DNA of 64,000 nt from Amanita rubescens (GCA_015039365.1 WION01000209.1:30509-94508); one strand, 5' to 3'. Shown: positions 9,631-22,768, numbered from the stretch's first letter. Made by a program: numbers and translations. The notes: generated by a model not told the origin, from the letters alone.

Positions 9631-12600
9631 TGGCCCAGATGCAGCACAGCCGACACGACCAGCAACACCCGAGAGCCTTTATAGCGCGACACCTACCATC
9701 GAAGACTTGACAGCTGCTCTGGCAGAGTTCTCCCAACGAGTTCCGCCTCCGGACCCTCCGCTTCGTCTCACTTGTTGTTGTGGGAAGGATGAATGTGAGA
9801 ATTTGAGCAATTGGTTGGAAACAAAGGGGGGACTAGAGACCCGGTTGAGGTTGAGCGCTGGTAAGCTTGCAATCTGTTACTCTCTATGCTATTGACGTAT
9901 GGTTGTTGTCAGAGGTTGGCCAAGCATTGTTACGGCGCCATGAGGCTTATATGCATCGACATGAGGTTCGTTACCTTTCTACTGCGTTCTGGTGCCATTC
10001 TGACTCGGATCACGATGGTGATACGATTCCATTTAGACACCTCCTAAGCGACAAGCTTCGATAACTAATAGTATCAGTTCCTTTGTGATCCATGGGTCAC
10101 AAGAAGAAAGAGATAGCTATGTTGCCGAGTTACTCAAGGAGAAGGCTTTGTTGGAGAAGGTCCGTCTATGTTCAATTCGTTTTTAACGTTCCTTAAGATC
10201 TATTCTTTAGCGCCTGAACCAGGCACTCATCAACAGTGAGGTATCAGAAGCATCGACCAAGTCTATCCTTCAAGAGCTGGAAGAAGCACGAGCTACGGTC
10301 TCACGACTGACAGCTACTCAGGCCCGTTCCACTGGCTGGGACATCCGCCTGTCCGCCGTGATGAAAGAGAGAAACGATATACAACAAGAACGTGACGTCG
10401 AATCGCAGAGGGCTAGGTTGGCTGAAACGAGGTTTGCCGCTCTCAAAGAGAAAGCAGGTGTGTCATGTCCTTGAATTTACGTTACTGGTTTCTCAAACTC
10501 TGGTATCGGTAGCTAAACTTCAAACGGAGGTCTACCAGCTTCAGGAAGCACTCGAGTCCAAGCGCGTCACTCATCTGGAGTCGTCCGATTGTACCCTACA
10601 AGATGCGCGCGCGCACATTCAACTCATGCAAAATGGGCAGCTTCCGCGTAGCGCGCATGATGAGCTGGCGAAGGTCCTGGAATCTCTGGTCAATGATAAC
10701 GAGATCATCAAACGCGACAATGCGGAATTACAACAGCTATTATCAGATTGTCGGGAAGATTTTCATGCTTTGCAGGAAGAAGTAGAGGAACAACGGCTTA
10801 ATCAGGAACTGCCGCGTAAGTGTCAGTTACGTCTTGCCCTGATTGATTGATCATGTATTCCTTAAAGCTAGAGCCCTGAGACACAAACAGAGTACAGCAC
10901 CATCGTTTTCCATAAAAGAATTCTCAGTGAGTCTGTGTTGTCGTGCATAAATTAGCTGTTCTGACTTGAAAACCTTTGAGATACCTGTTCCGGACCAGCG
11001 AAGTACTAGTCTGGAACGGAGCTCGCGCGCATTCGTAAGATACATTTTATTTCATTTGGTCTACGAATTGATCCGGTAAAGCAGGAACCCCTGACACCAG
11101 AAACTAACCACCGTCCTCTTTCTCCCACAACACATCTGTCAACACCATCCGAACCACGATTATTGTACCATCCACCCTGTTCCAGCAGCAGCCTATACCC
11201 AGCATTACAAATCAGCTATGATTTGGATCCAGATACCATCGACGAAGATGACGAACCTATTGGAAAGTCTATGCATACCAAATCCACACCGACACGTTCT
11301 CGCGGCGTGCAGATGAACGGGACCTGGTCAACCTCTATACCATTTTCACAGTTTCGCTATCTCACTCCGTATGGCGCCTCTCTTCACCCTCCGCCACTTA
11401 CTAGCAGTGACCCGCGTTCGGAATCTTCATCTTTTTCGTCCGAGACTCTCACATCACACATTGCCGTTCTCCTGGAACGATTGACCCAGCTCTTTTCCAA
11501 ACTTGCTCAAGCGGATGCCCTCACTCTCACGAACCGTCTCAAACGCCAACATCTATACCATAATCCTGGCGATGTCAAGCACCTCTCGCGGTCAACCATT
11601 AACCAGATACTGGCTGATGCTGCAGGATTGAGGTCTCAGTTCCGAGTATTATTGGAGGACGAAAAGATGGTTGCGGTGTGTACGAGGAAGGAGGTGCGGA
11701 CTCTCTTCAGATTGATGAGAGAGATGTTTGGAGAGATGGGGAGACTGAGGGTTGTGCTGAACGATGTGATCTTGGATCCAAGCCAGGCGCCGAGGGTGAG
11801 CGAAGCTGCGATGGATCCAAAGAAGAGGGAAGAGGATGGTTTGGGTGCTGGATCCAAAGATGGATGGGATGGGACGCTGAATTGGATGGGTCCATTATCC
11901 AAATTGTTCTCCCCGGGCAACAGGACAGAGAAACGCCAGACGGAGGATCGACTGTCGGCCGGACCGCCACTTAGCAAGTCTACCAGTAACCAAAGCGCTG
12001 CGTCCGGAATAACAAGCTTGGGTGTAACAGGAGCAGTTGGAGGCCCCCGGTCCCGGCCGATAACTGTTCCAAAGAATGCGCCTGCGCTGGCTGCTTCGGC
12101 TACGACTGTCAATGTCGAGTTCTTGGGCGCAGGGCTCAAGGGCAAGACAGTGACTAATACATTCTCGAGCAGTGATGGCCCCGTGCCGCCTTTGTTCTCT
12201 GTTTCTCCGGACAACCATAATGCCGAATGGCAGATGCAGCGCACTATTTCCGGTGCGGGAGGATCGAGGAACGTCATGGACATTTTTGCGGGTGCGCCGT
12301 CAAAGGTGTTGGACCCTGAGCCATGGGTTGTGTTGCCTAGATCACCGCGGAAAGCCAGGTCAGCGATTATCCCAACAATGGATTTGACGGGGAGGTCTAG
12401 TCCCACTCCTCGACCTACTGTGGAAAGCGGCGTAGGACATGGACAACCTGCGGAAGACGGAATGGGAAGAGTTATAGGTGGACTCTCGAGATATGTTGAT
12501 GCGGTCATCGACCCTGTCTTTGGCCGTACATCAGGACCGTCTGATTACCTCCCGACGATGTCACCTCTACCGCTAACGACCAAGGAAGACCAACAACGCA

Positions 12601-13202
12601 GCGTTTCAAACGAGAGACCAAATCAGGCCAGTGAACAGCCGACTCGACCGCGTCTAAGGCGTGGATTGTCCGATTCTTCCATCCATTCTACGTTTACAAG
12701 TCAGGCTATGGACGAGGAGCGGTCTTATCCGCATTCACCCGTTGCTCCAAATTCAGGGCCAAGCGTCGGAGTGGTACCGAACAGACAGCCTCGCTTTCCT
12801 GCCATGTGGCCTGATAGACAGTCGGTGCTGCAAGCGCTTAGTAGGACGATGCAGAATTTCAGGTTGGGACAGGGAGGAGCGAGCTCTGCCAAAGCTCGGA
12901 CCACATCGTCAACGGGCAGCGCGGATGCAAGTAGCAGTGAGGTATCTCAAGAACCGCAGCCTCAATTGCCCGCTGTGCCGGTAAACGGGGAATTTCGAGC
13001 GACAAAGACGAGCGGGAAAGCTGGTGATCCTCATACTACTCCGCGGAAGGGAATGCGAGTGAAGCCGCGCAGTTCGACACCTACGGATTTGGGTGTGTCA
13101 TACTATGAGTACCCAGCGCCGGGTGCAATGGGTACTTCGGCTCTTCTCAACTCCCTGCCTGCTCGCGCCAGTATGCGTGATCCGTTTGTGTGGGAAGCAT
13201 AA
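9620..13202 (+). CDS. Large coiled-coil protein, conserved type, function unknown
   Basis: The first exon is 9620-9860, with a CCCGKDECEN motif. Small exons follow at about 9913-9965 and around 10078-10159, then 10211-10457, 10513 to about 10817, two short exons near 10867-10927 and 10982-11035, and a long last exon from about 11081 to the TAA at 13200-13202. The protein is about 1,100 residues. Exons 3-5 encode a long coiled coil rich in Glu, Gln, Leu and Arg (for example RLNQALINSEVSEAS and NAELQQLLSDCRED). A globular helical part follows (SHIAVLLERLTQLFSKL ... LTNRLKRQHLYHN ... CTRKEVRTLFRLMREMF). The C-terminal half is Ser/Pro/Gly-rich and disordered. I do not recognise a named homolog; a scaffold at microtubules or cell ends would fit the layout but is a guess. 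Exon 3 boundaries are uncertain. Confidence 0.75.
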
Positions 13203-13343
13203 ATGCGGATCTATTCTATCTATGGAGTGTTTGAGTGGATTTTACGGGATGATTTATGGATACTACATCTACGTCTATGTATTATGTATGCGATTTTTTT
13301 GGTTTACAAAAGGACTACTTGCTGGACCAGATTGCTTCCGTTT

Positions 13344-15780
13344 ATGGGGATTTTCGATTTACGTAAACAAAGAACTCCGACAACGCCGAATTTCAAAGCG
13401 CTGGCAGCCAACCGGCTAACATTACAACAACTCCTTGATCAAGTGATCGTCCATCCTTGCCCCAACGTTCCCGTAAACCCCATTAGACATAGAGATTTGT
13501 TTGGGGAGGCCTGGGAGCGCGGAATGGAAAATGATACCCAACCTTCAACTGCGCCTGGTTCCGGCCGCTCTTCTCCACGACTTGACGCTGGCGAAAGCAC
13601 CCCCGGAATTACCTTTACACCCCGTCGCGCGATGGCTTCGTTTGATAATCTGGTCGCGCTGGCGAATCACCAGGAGCGGTTGAGGGAGGCGCGGAAGATG
13701 ATGTGGAGGGATAGAGGAGAGCCTGTGGTGGAATTGGATAATCTGAAAGACTGCTTGAGGCATGCGGCAAAGGGCAGTTTTCGTGAGTTGAAGTTTGAGC
13801 TACTTTGCTTTGGCGTTTGACGTAGTATGTACGAAAGGATCGGCAACCCTGGCATTTAATATTCGAGCCTGTGTTAATTTGGTGCTGGCGTTGATGCGTT
13901 TGAATAGGGTACCAAGGTTTTTTTCTTGTCTATCGAGTTATATCAACGTTTTTTTCTGATTGATGCCTGTTACTTAGAGATCACCGTTTCGCGATGGTTA
14001 GGCATGCGGTGTTTGGCGAGGACACTTGGAGATTTGCGGCCATGCTAGGTGCGAGAAACTTTTATTCAGGCGCGACACGATAGATTAACGCCCGTGTACA
14101 TGTAGGGACCTTTACGGGACTTTACAAATTTTTGATAAATGCGCTGCCAATATTTTTCCCTGCCATCAGCCCCGAGACTGAACAGTCAAAAAAGGCGTCA
14201 ACTGCTGATGGACCGACTCTGGAAAACCCTGCTAAGACAGTGGAGGTTACGCTCCCTAAGCACAATGCTCGACTATCATTAAGCGCTCATGCACAACTTG
14301 TCTTTTTGAGGAAGAGAACGCGGAGATGGCATGCGGCATTGGCTGGAGCCATCGCTGGTGGTTTGGCCATCATATGGGAAAAGAGGAGCAGGAGAGAAAT
14401 TGTCGCGCAGCAACTATTTGTCCGGTATGTTTCCCCACCTTTCCTTGTCAATGCAATGAATGACAGTACCTCAGCGGTCTTCAGGGATCCTATAATTCAT
14501 TTACAACCAAACATAATATCCACATTCCTCACGGTGATGTATTATTGTTCTCGCTGGCGTAAGTATACTCGCCATCACAACCGAAAAAGTACTAAAGCAT
14601 GTCGTAGATGTGGCCAAATTTTGTATGCGTTTCTACTTCGCCCAGATACCCTCGACAAGTCCTACAGGGCCTGGTAAGAAGCTCCTTGCTTTCGTATGAT
14701 CATAATGAACACCTTTTTTTTTAGGATAGGTCAGGCAGCCAAAGTTCCGCCCGGATGTCTGCGTATGAATTACGGTCTCGTAAAAGAAGATACGTTCGAC
14801 GTGCGAGACCTAGACCAAATATGCGCGTTGTCGGTAAGCACCATTCTTCTCTTCTCTTTATCTCTTATCTCATAAGTCGTTTAGGACATTACACCTACAA
14901 ATCTAACAGATCTCAGTATTATGCGGGAGCAATTCTTCCCTTCTTCCTCCTCTCTAGATATCCCCCCATATCGCCCTAGATATGCTCCTTGCTCGGCAGT
15001 GCACCCTGCATTATCATCGTGCATGTCTGTTCCTCTTGATCGGTTCTTTGCCGTCTTCAAGTGGATGCTTCCTATCTATAGCGTTTTACATTTCGCCCCC
15101 GCGATATTGTTTAAATGGAAGTCATTTATCCGAGATCCAGGAAACGTCCTCGTTAAATCTGGTTTGGGTAGCTTGAGAAGCTCGGCATTCCTAGGAGTTT
15201 TTGTTATAATATACCAAAGTGAGTTGACAAATATTTTTATCGTCGCCCGTTGAATGACAAGTACACGTCAGGCTTATTTTGTTATAAGCATTATCTCCAT
15301 AGAGTTTTATCCGAACTGAAGCTATCATCATCCGCCTCCTCTAATCCGCTATCGAGGATACCACAACATGTGATTGACTACTTAGTTTCCAAATTGTCTT
15401 TTTGGTTCGCTGGCTTTGCAGCGGGACTGTCGTTATTTGTGGAGGAAAAGAGGCGGAGAGGTGAACTGGCCATGTATGTGCTGCCGAAGAGTTTAGAGAG
15501 TTTGTGGATTGCGGCGCGGGGGAGGGGATTGGTATTCCGAACCGGCAAATGGGGTGAACCATTGGTAAGTGTAAGCGGGACGTTGAAGAGATCTGAATAT
15601 AACGATATTTTTCAACAGTTGACTACGATTGGAATGGGAATGGTCATGGTATGTCTCTTCTTTTCACCTAATGTCGCGAAGCGAACTGAATTCCTCTTTC
15701 AGAGCACTTACCAAAATGATCCACAACACTTATCTGGACTTGTTAGACGGATTCTATACCAATTTATTGGTCCAAATTGA
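13344..15780 (+). CDS. TMEM135: TMEM135-like multi-pass membrane protein
   Basis: The start is the ATG of MGIFDLRKQ at 13344, 141 bp after the stop of the upstream gene. Exon 1 ends at 13782. Later exons carry RHAVFGEDTWRFAAMLG, then GTFTGLYKFLINALPIFFP, an ALAGAIAGGLAIIWEKRSRR segment, CGQILYAFLLRPDTLDKS, the Cys-rich motif YAPCSAVHPALSSCM, KWMLPIYSVLHFAP, SSAFLGVFVIIYQ, WFAGFAAGLSLFVEEKRRR and the end FIGPN. These are the landmarks of the TMEM135 (PMP52) family, whose Gly-rich membrane segments resemble Tim17/Pmp24. TMEM135 is linked to peroxisomes, lipid handling and mitochondrial shape in animals; the fungal role is inferred. About nine introns of 45-60 bp. The first about 90 coding bases and some 5' leader are copied at 41163-41275. 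Confidence 0.87.
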
Positions 15781-16577
15781 GGCGAATTGGTGAGATATTT
15801 GACGTGCTCCATGTAATACTGTTGTCGAATTCTGATATTGTAGCGCGCGAAAGTCAGAATCATGATATCTTGAATACCCTCTGGTGAAGGACAGGGTTGG
15901 ACAGAGGTTGGAAATGAAGGGTAGGAGAGTATGTATCAAGAGGCGGTGTAAACCCAATCATTCCGCTGTACATTATATTGTACCATGTGGGATGCCGTCG
16001 TACTGCCATCGGTGTACTCGTACCATATTTTATCAAGAGCGGATCAGATGCGTTACGTCACTCTGTGACACCTTTGCTTTTTCAATTTCCGCGACTACGG
16101 AAGACTACGGTTGTCTTTAATGCCGCCGTCGACATCCTACGTAACTGGAGCCGGCGTGGATGAACTTTGGGTGCGTTATTTTTCACCTCACCCTTGCTTA
16201 TTATCTAACAACCGCAGTTCTTATCAGTTGTCATAACGGTGTAAAAGTGTGAATTTGTGAGGAGTGAAGAACATTTTCTAGAACCGGGAATTCTGATATC
16301 GGTGGGCGCCAATCAGGAATGAATTCAACGAGGGAACCCCTTACTCATCTCGTGTCAGGTCCACGTCAAAAAAGCTCTTGCCTAACATAGCCATTCAGCA
16401 ATTCCAGCATTTATGGCACGCACGAATTAGATTCGGTCATTCCGCGTTACGTACAAAGACACTGCCATCCTCGTGATCAAAGGGAGAAGCAAGATATAAA
16501 TTGCATCGTGCCAATTGGGTTGCCTCCCCGCGAAGGCCCGTGCTCCTCCCAACACGAGGCGTCCTGACCCTTCCGCT
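15781..16577. other. Intergenic region without a supported gene
   Basis: The 800 bp between the TMEM135-like gene and RBR gene A hold only short open frames with no domain. The last 250 bp should contain the promoter of gene A; no clear TATA box was found. Confidence 0.5.
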
Positions 16578-19319
16578 ATGAGCAACGGACGTGTATGCAG
16601 ATACTTTGGTACAGCGGAAGGCTGTAAATACGGCGACAAATGTCGATTCTCCCATGTGGCAGAGGTCAGTGGCGCTATGCGGTACGCCTCAATAGCGCAA
16701 ATTGACTTTATTTCCCTTCATAGAGCGCATCCTCTCCCAAGAGTCCTTCCTCACCGGCCTCACCCAAGGCCGGTTTCTCTTCAGGGGTTCATTCGATTGC
16801 TATTGCATCGACGAGTGCAGCCAACAATCGGAGGCCAACCATTCATGACGCCGCCTCCACGTTCAAGAAGCAGATTCCCTGTCAATTTTATCTTCAGGGA
16901 CATTGTAACAAAGGGAATCAATGCCAGTGGAGTCACGAGTACAAGACGGTCAGGGTTTAATCTTCATCACGATTGAAAACTCGCGGGCTGACAGAAAGAA
17001 CAGCAAGAAGATGTCGTCAAGAAGGAAGCAGAGAAGACCATTCAACGCATCGTACTTGGAGAATCAACTCTAGTCACGTGTGGTGCGGGCATGCAAGTGC
17101 AGCACATCGTATGCGGCTTTGATTCTTGTTACATTACCGTAAAGAATCTTCCGCAAGACGCTGGCCGTGCGGAAATCGAAGAGCTCTTCATTCAGCAGGG
17201 TGTAGACGCTACACAGTTCCACGTCTTCAAGGTCCGCACTTTGAATAGCAGAGTTGAGGCCAAGGTTTTCGTGGACGCCGAAATCGGCGAGACCTTGGCT
17301 GTTGGTCTCGACGGGATCCCGTTCAAAAACGAGATACTGGACACCGCGGTCGACCATGATACTGGCCCGAGCAAAATGGGCTCATCAACACGGAATGTCA
17401 ATGTGCTTACGGTGTCGTGGAAACCGCCGCCATTTTTGCTCGACTCGAAAGCAGTCGAAGGAGGCCTCAGGCGCATCGTGGAAGGGATCGTTGGTTTCCA
17501 AACATACGAAGTTAGTCCAGCGAATCTTAACAGGGTAAACACGGAAGTTCGTATACGATTTGATTCATGGGAGATTGCCAAACGGGCGCATGATCGGCTA
17601 CTACAGCCAAGGCCTGGTTACCCAAAGTTCTTCCTTCGGTTACCAAAGCCAATCGAATACTTTATCAAGATACCTATTGCCCAGTACCGTGCTCAACAAG
17701 TCCGTTGGGATTCTCTGTCTGAACAGGGCGACCGCAAGATGGCACATGTAACCATCAAGGAAATCGCTGACCACGCATCTATCCGCGTCCTCGGGGAGGA
17801 TAAAAAGACGGTTGGGCAGTTAAAAGTAAGGGTAGAGAGTTTGGTCGCTGGCGAGACATTGGATGCCTCGCTATGGCATAGGTCATTCTTGAGCAGGCCA
17901 GGACAGCAAATTCTTGACAACATCAGTACACGAAGCGAAACCTTCATACGATGCGATTGGAAAACGAAATCTCTGAAACTTTACGCTGATGGCCGTGCTA
18001 AGGAAAAGGCTTTGAACCTGCTTAAAGAGAGGGTGAAGAAATTGAACGAATCAGAGTTTTCGATCCCCATCAATCGAGGTGCGGTGCGCTTTTTCACGCG
18101 CAAGGGATTGGCTGTGTTGAGGGATGAATTGGGGGATGATGCGGTGACACTCGAGCTGATGCCATCTCCTCGATTGGTAATTCGAGGCGGCGAAGAGGCT
18201 CATCTTATCGTCGACCGGCTTATTCAGGAGTCACGAACCAGTTACCAGCTTCATGCAAAGAACGCAGAAGATATGTGCCCCGTCTGCTTTGACGAACCAT
18301 CTTCTCCTATACGGCTTGGTTGCAAACACATTTATTGCACCGAATGCATCCGTCATTTTCTCTTGACTGCTTCCGAGAGAAAACAGTTCCCTCTCGTTTG
18401 CGCGGGTGACGACGATCAATGCAAAGTGCCGATTGCAATTCCCAAAATCCAACAGTTCCTTTCTCCGCAACAATTCAACGAACTGCTCGAGGCGGCTGTT
18501 GCCAGTTACGTAGAGAAACAACCAGACAAATTCCGATATTGTACGACAGCTGATTGCCAACAAGTGTATCGGCGAGGGACGAAAGCAAATACGTGCCCTT
18601 CCTGCCTCGCAAGCATTTGTACAAAATGTGATAAAGAGGCACATGAAGGCATGACTTGCGCCGAGCGTGAACTCCTGGACAATCCCGCAGAACAAGAACG
18701 TCTCAATGAACAATGGGCTTTAACTGCTGGTGCGAAGCGTTGTCCGAGTTGTCGTGTATATGTGCAAAAGACAGAGGGTTGCAACCATATGACGTGTCGC
18801 TGCGGTGTACACTTTTGCTGGATTTGTTCAGAGGTGTCGGATCCCAACGCTATCTATCTGCATATGAATACGGAGCATGGCGGTATCCATACCGCTGATA
18901 TCCCGCAACCGATTCGAGCGATTCAACAACACCCCCAACCGGTTCGAACGTACCAACAGCTCGCTGCAAACCAGCAGATTCGCGCGACCCAACCTGTCCG
19001 TGTAGACGAACAGATCCGGGCAGACCTTGAATATGCTCGGCGTCTGCAGCAGGAAGAAATTTTACGTGGTCGACATGCTGACTTGGGCAATCTGGGTCGT
19101 CTTCAACAAGCTATTGGCCAAGAAGGACCAGTTCGAGAAGCGATGAGGAGGATTCAAGCAAGGAGGGATGCTGAGGAAGCAATTCAGAGGAGACGAGCTG
19201 AGGAGCATCGTGCTGCTGAAGCGCAGCAACACGCACGGAGACAGGCTGAGGAGCGTCGTGCTGCTGAAGCGCAGCAACACGCACGGGAAGAGCGTGGAAG
19301 CTGGTGCATTATAATGTGA
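16578..19319 (+). CDS. RBR gene A: CCCH zinc-finger, RRM-like, RBR E3 ligase with CaaX end
   Basis: Exons are 16578-16664, 16724-16948 and about 17004-19319, about 875 residues in all. Exon 1 encodes a CCCH finger (CRYFGTAEGCKYGDKCRFSH, C-x8-C-x5-C-x3-H). Exon 2 encodes a second (CQFYLQGHCNKGNQCQWSH, C-x7-C-x5-C-x3-H). Exon 3 starts with an RRM-like unit (CYITVKNLPQDAGRAEI), then a structured middle region. RING1 begins at about residue 529 (CPVCFDEPSS), followed by IBR (YCTTADCQQVYRR ... CTKCDKEAHEGMTC) and RING2 (CPSCRVYVQKTEGCNHMTC). The Cys in GCNHM, codon 18780-18782, is the expected catalytic one, at about residue 697. A Gln/Glu/Arg-rich helix leads to the end WCIIM, a CaaX box. It should act as an E3 ubiquitin ligase that binds RNA and is prenylated. 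Compared with B and C it lacks about 90 residues after VSWK. Confidence 0.88.
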
Positions 19320-19789
19320 GCAAACCAGCCGTGGTTCGTTTGTGTGATACTTGTTGTATTTTGCACGATAGCAAAGGGTAGTATAGTAGTCGCTCCCGTG
19401 AGAATCTTGAATATGAACCATTTGGTTTTAACTTTATCACGCGCGGATCAGGCGTTATCGCATTCAAATCTGCTCAAGTACTTATCAATAACAGTAGCAG
19501 GCTTCAGGTATGGAGAACGTTCTCTAGAACTAGGAATGCCAACTGGGCGCCCAGTCAAGCTAGTCAAGAACGAATTTTAATGGGTGAGGGTCCTTATCTC
19601 CAGTGGCCAGGTACATGTCAAAGTTCGATGTGCCTAACAATGGCTATTCAGCGCTAGCGCCAGCAATGTTAACATTTATAGGAGTTAGACGCTCGGTTAT
19701 TACGTACATCGGTACCGTGATCTAACACTACAGCATATTTGAAACATCGTGCCAATCATAGTTGTCCCCTGAACCTGTGTCCACCGACC
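19320..19789. repeat. Intergenic unit repeated at about 23010-23469
   Basis: The 3' flank of A and the leader of B match the region before gene C nearly base for base, including CTTGTTGTATTTTGCACGATAG against CCTGTTGTATTTTGCACGATAG, CAAATCTGCTCAAGTACTTAT and TTCTCTAGAACTAGGAATGCC. It shows that B and C and their promoters arose by tandem duplication. Confidence 0.85.
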
Positions 19790-22609
19790 ATGACAAAACG
19801 GGCCCGCGCGACGAGCAATTGGAAGAATGATCGCGTATGCAGATACTTTGGTACAACAGAAGGCTGTAAATACGGCGATAAATGCCGATTCGCCCATGCG
19901 ATAGAGGTCAGCAGCGATTTGCAGTGCAACCTCTACAGCTATAGTTTGATGTTTCTCTTCCAGAGCTCTCCGTTTACCAGGATCTCTTCCTCATCCCAGG
20001 TTATTTCGTCTTCCCAGCGTAATCCGTCCAATGAATGGAGACCAAAAACCGACGATAACAGTGCCTCCATGACTTCGGAGAAGCAGACTCCTTGTCGGTT
20101 TTTCCTTCAAGGACATTGTAGGAACGGAAATTTATGTCGAAGGAGTCACGACTCGTTGGAGCACATGACGGTCAGGGTCCGATTTCGATCACGACGACAA
20201 TTTGTAGGCTGATATAAAGGACAGCAAGAAATCATGAAGAAGGAAGCGGAGACCACCATTCAGCAGGTCGTCTTCGAAGAGTCGACTCTCGTTACGTGCG
20301 GCGCAGGCATGCAAGTGCGGCACATCGTATGTGGTTTTGATTGTTGTTATATTGCCATCAAGAATCTCCCACAAGACGCTGACCGTGCGGAAGTTGAAGC
20401 CCTCCTCATTCAGCAGGGCGTAGACGCTTCCCGGTTCTACGTCGTCAACATGCGTACTTTGAATCATAACGTTGAAGCCAAGGTTTTTGTGGATGCCAAC
20501 ATCGGCGACTCGAGACTTGCTGCCGTTCTCAGCGGGAGGGTGTTCAGAGGCGGAAAAATTCTGCACGTTGCTATTGACGACGATTGGGGCTCGAGTAAAA
20601 TGGCCTCATCACGTAGCGTCACTGTGCTCGCGGTGTCATGGAAACTTCCGTCAGCGAAGTATTTGGTTCACTGTCATAACAGGTCGCACACACAAAAGAT
20701 TATCGACGAGCTACACAACACCATTCGTCATGGCCAACGGATTCAAGCTGTGGTCAGAAGACGATATTTCCGTGGATATTATCATAACAGATCGGTGATG
20801 GTCTCAGGTCTACCTGTGGGCGCATCGCTTGACGTAGAGGAAAATCACTGTTGCATGGTCACAGATATTACTTCACCAACTTTCAATTCCGAGGAAGTCG
20901 GGCTCGATCTCAGACGCGCTATGGAGGGAATGATCGGTTACCAAACGTATGAAGTCGGCTCAACGCATCCCAACATGGAAGTTCGTGTGCAATTTGACTC
21001 ATGGGCCAATGCCGAACTGGCATATGATAGGCTGACACAACCACTAAAACCTAGCTATCCAAACTTCGATCTTCAGTTACCACCAAGGCAATTCGAGTAC
21101 ACTATCAAGATACCTTTCGTCCAGTACCGCGCCCAGAAAGCCCGCTGGAATTCACTTTCTAGAGGGGCAGAAAACGGCGCATGCTTAAACATCGCGGTCA
21201 TGGAAAATGCGAAGCACGTACTTGTCCGCGTCCACGGGGAAGATAAGAAGAAGGTTGGACAATTAAAAGTACGAGTTGAGCATCTAGTCGCGGGCGAAAC
21301 GTTGGATGCGTCCTTATGGCATAGATCATACTTGTCCGTATCTGGACGACACATACTCAATGATATCGGTAACCGGAGCAATGCCTACATAGGATGCGAT
21401 GAGAAAACGCAATCTTTGAAACTTTATGCTGATGGTCGTGCGAAAGACAATGCTTTGAAATTGCTCAAAGAAAGGGTGGAACTTGTGAACAACTCGAAAT
21501 TTTCAGTCAATCTTGACCCAGTTGCAGCCTCTTTTTTCATGCACAAAGGAGTGGCGGCATTGAAGCAGGAAGTGGGAGATCATGCAGTGGCGGTTCAGCT
21601 AACATCACCCACCCAATTGGTTGTCCGTGGCGATGAAAAAGCCCACCGCATCGTCGATCGACTTTTGGAGGAGTCTCGAACTGGGCTTCCAGCCTCATAC
21701 AACAAACGGAGAAAATATATGCCCTGTCTGCTTTGACGAACCATCTTCTCCCCTGCTACTTGGTTGCAAACATGTCTATTGCACTGAATGCATTCAACAT
21801 TTCCTCTTTTCCGCTTCCGGAAGGAAGCAATTCCCTCTCGTTTGCGCGGGTAACGACGATAAGTGCAAAGTGCCGATCGCGATCCCTGTGATCCAAAGGT
21901 TCCTTTCTCAGCAACAGTTTGTCGAACTCATCGAGGCGGCCGCTACGAGTTACAGTCGAGAAACACCCTGGCCGATTCCAATATTGTAAGACGGCTGATT
22001 GCAAGCAAGTGTATCGACGAGGGAAGACTGCGCGTCCATGCCCTTCCTGCCTCGTGAGTATTTGTACAAGCTGTTATAAAAAGGAACACGACTGGCATGA
22101 CTTGCGCCGAACGAGAATTTCTGGACAATCGCGCGGAACAAGAACGTCGGACCGAACAATGGGCTTCAACCTCTGGTGCGAAGCATTGTCCAAGATGTGA
22201 CGTATTTGTGCAGAAAACGGATGGTTGCAACCATATGGAGTGTCGTTGTGGGGTACATTTTTGTTGGATTTGTTTACAGGTGTTCGACCGCCAGGTTATC
22301 TATCAACATATGAGGTCGGGACATGGGGGTATCTTCGGAATGAACCAACTGCAGCGTGCAAACCAGCAGATGCGGGCAGACTTGGAGTATGCTCGGCGTC
22401 TACAGCAGGAAGAAATGCTCGACTTGGGCGTTAGGCAGCTCCAGCAAGCCATTCGCGAAGAGGAAGGACAGATTCGGGAAGAGAGGGAGCGGGGGGAAGA
22501 GCAGCGACGTGGGCAGGAAGAGAGGGGACAGGGGGGAGAGCAGCGACGTGGGCAGGCAGAGCAGCGACGTGCACAGGAACAACGCGGAGGCTGGTGTGTT
22601 ATAATGTGA
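19790..22609 (+). pseudogene. RBR gene B: paralog of C with three +1 frameshifts
   Basis: Exons are 19790-19906, 19964-20170 and about 20225-22609. Both CCCH fingers, the RRM-like region and the middle part are intact and very close to gene C. In the RBR module the sequence differs from C by one extra base at three places: about 21681-21688 (before RING1), about 21954-21956 (between RING1 and IBR) and about 22091-22095 (inside the IBR). After the third, the original frame is restored, so RING2 (GCNHME, Cys intact) and the end GGWCVIM read in frame. As written, translation stops at about 21736 and yields a protein without RBR. If the insertions are sequencing errors, B is a full ligase. No splice sites explain them. 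The tail carries extra Arg/Gln/Gly-rich repeats compared with A. Confidence 0.82.
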
Positions 22610-22768
22610 TTAAAACGTGCGGTGGTTTGTTCGCATTATACTTTGGACTTTGTATTCTGGTGCCCGGAGAATTTTGAACACGAGCTTTTTCTGCTATACA
22701 TTCTGTTCACGGCTTACTAGACTCTGCCACGCACAATCCTATTAAAGTCACGAGGCCTGCAGGACTCC

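Noticed and set aside
11636..12508. A 290-codon open frame on the minus strand
   Set aside because: It is the antisense of the disordered, Pro/Ser-rich part of the coiled-coil gene, where the complement is naturally open. No domain.
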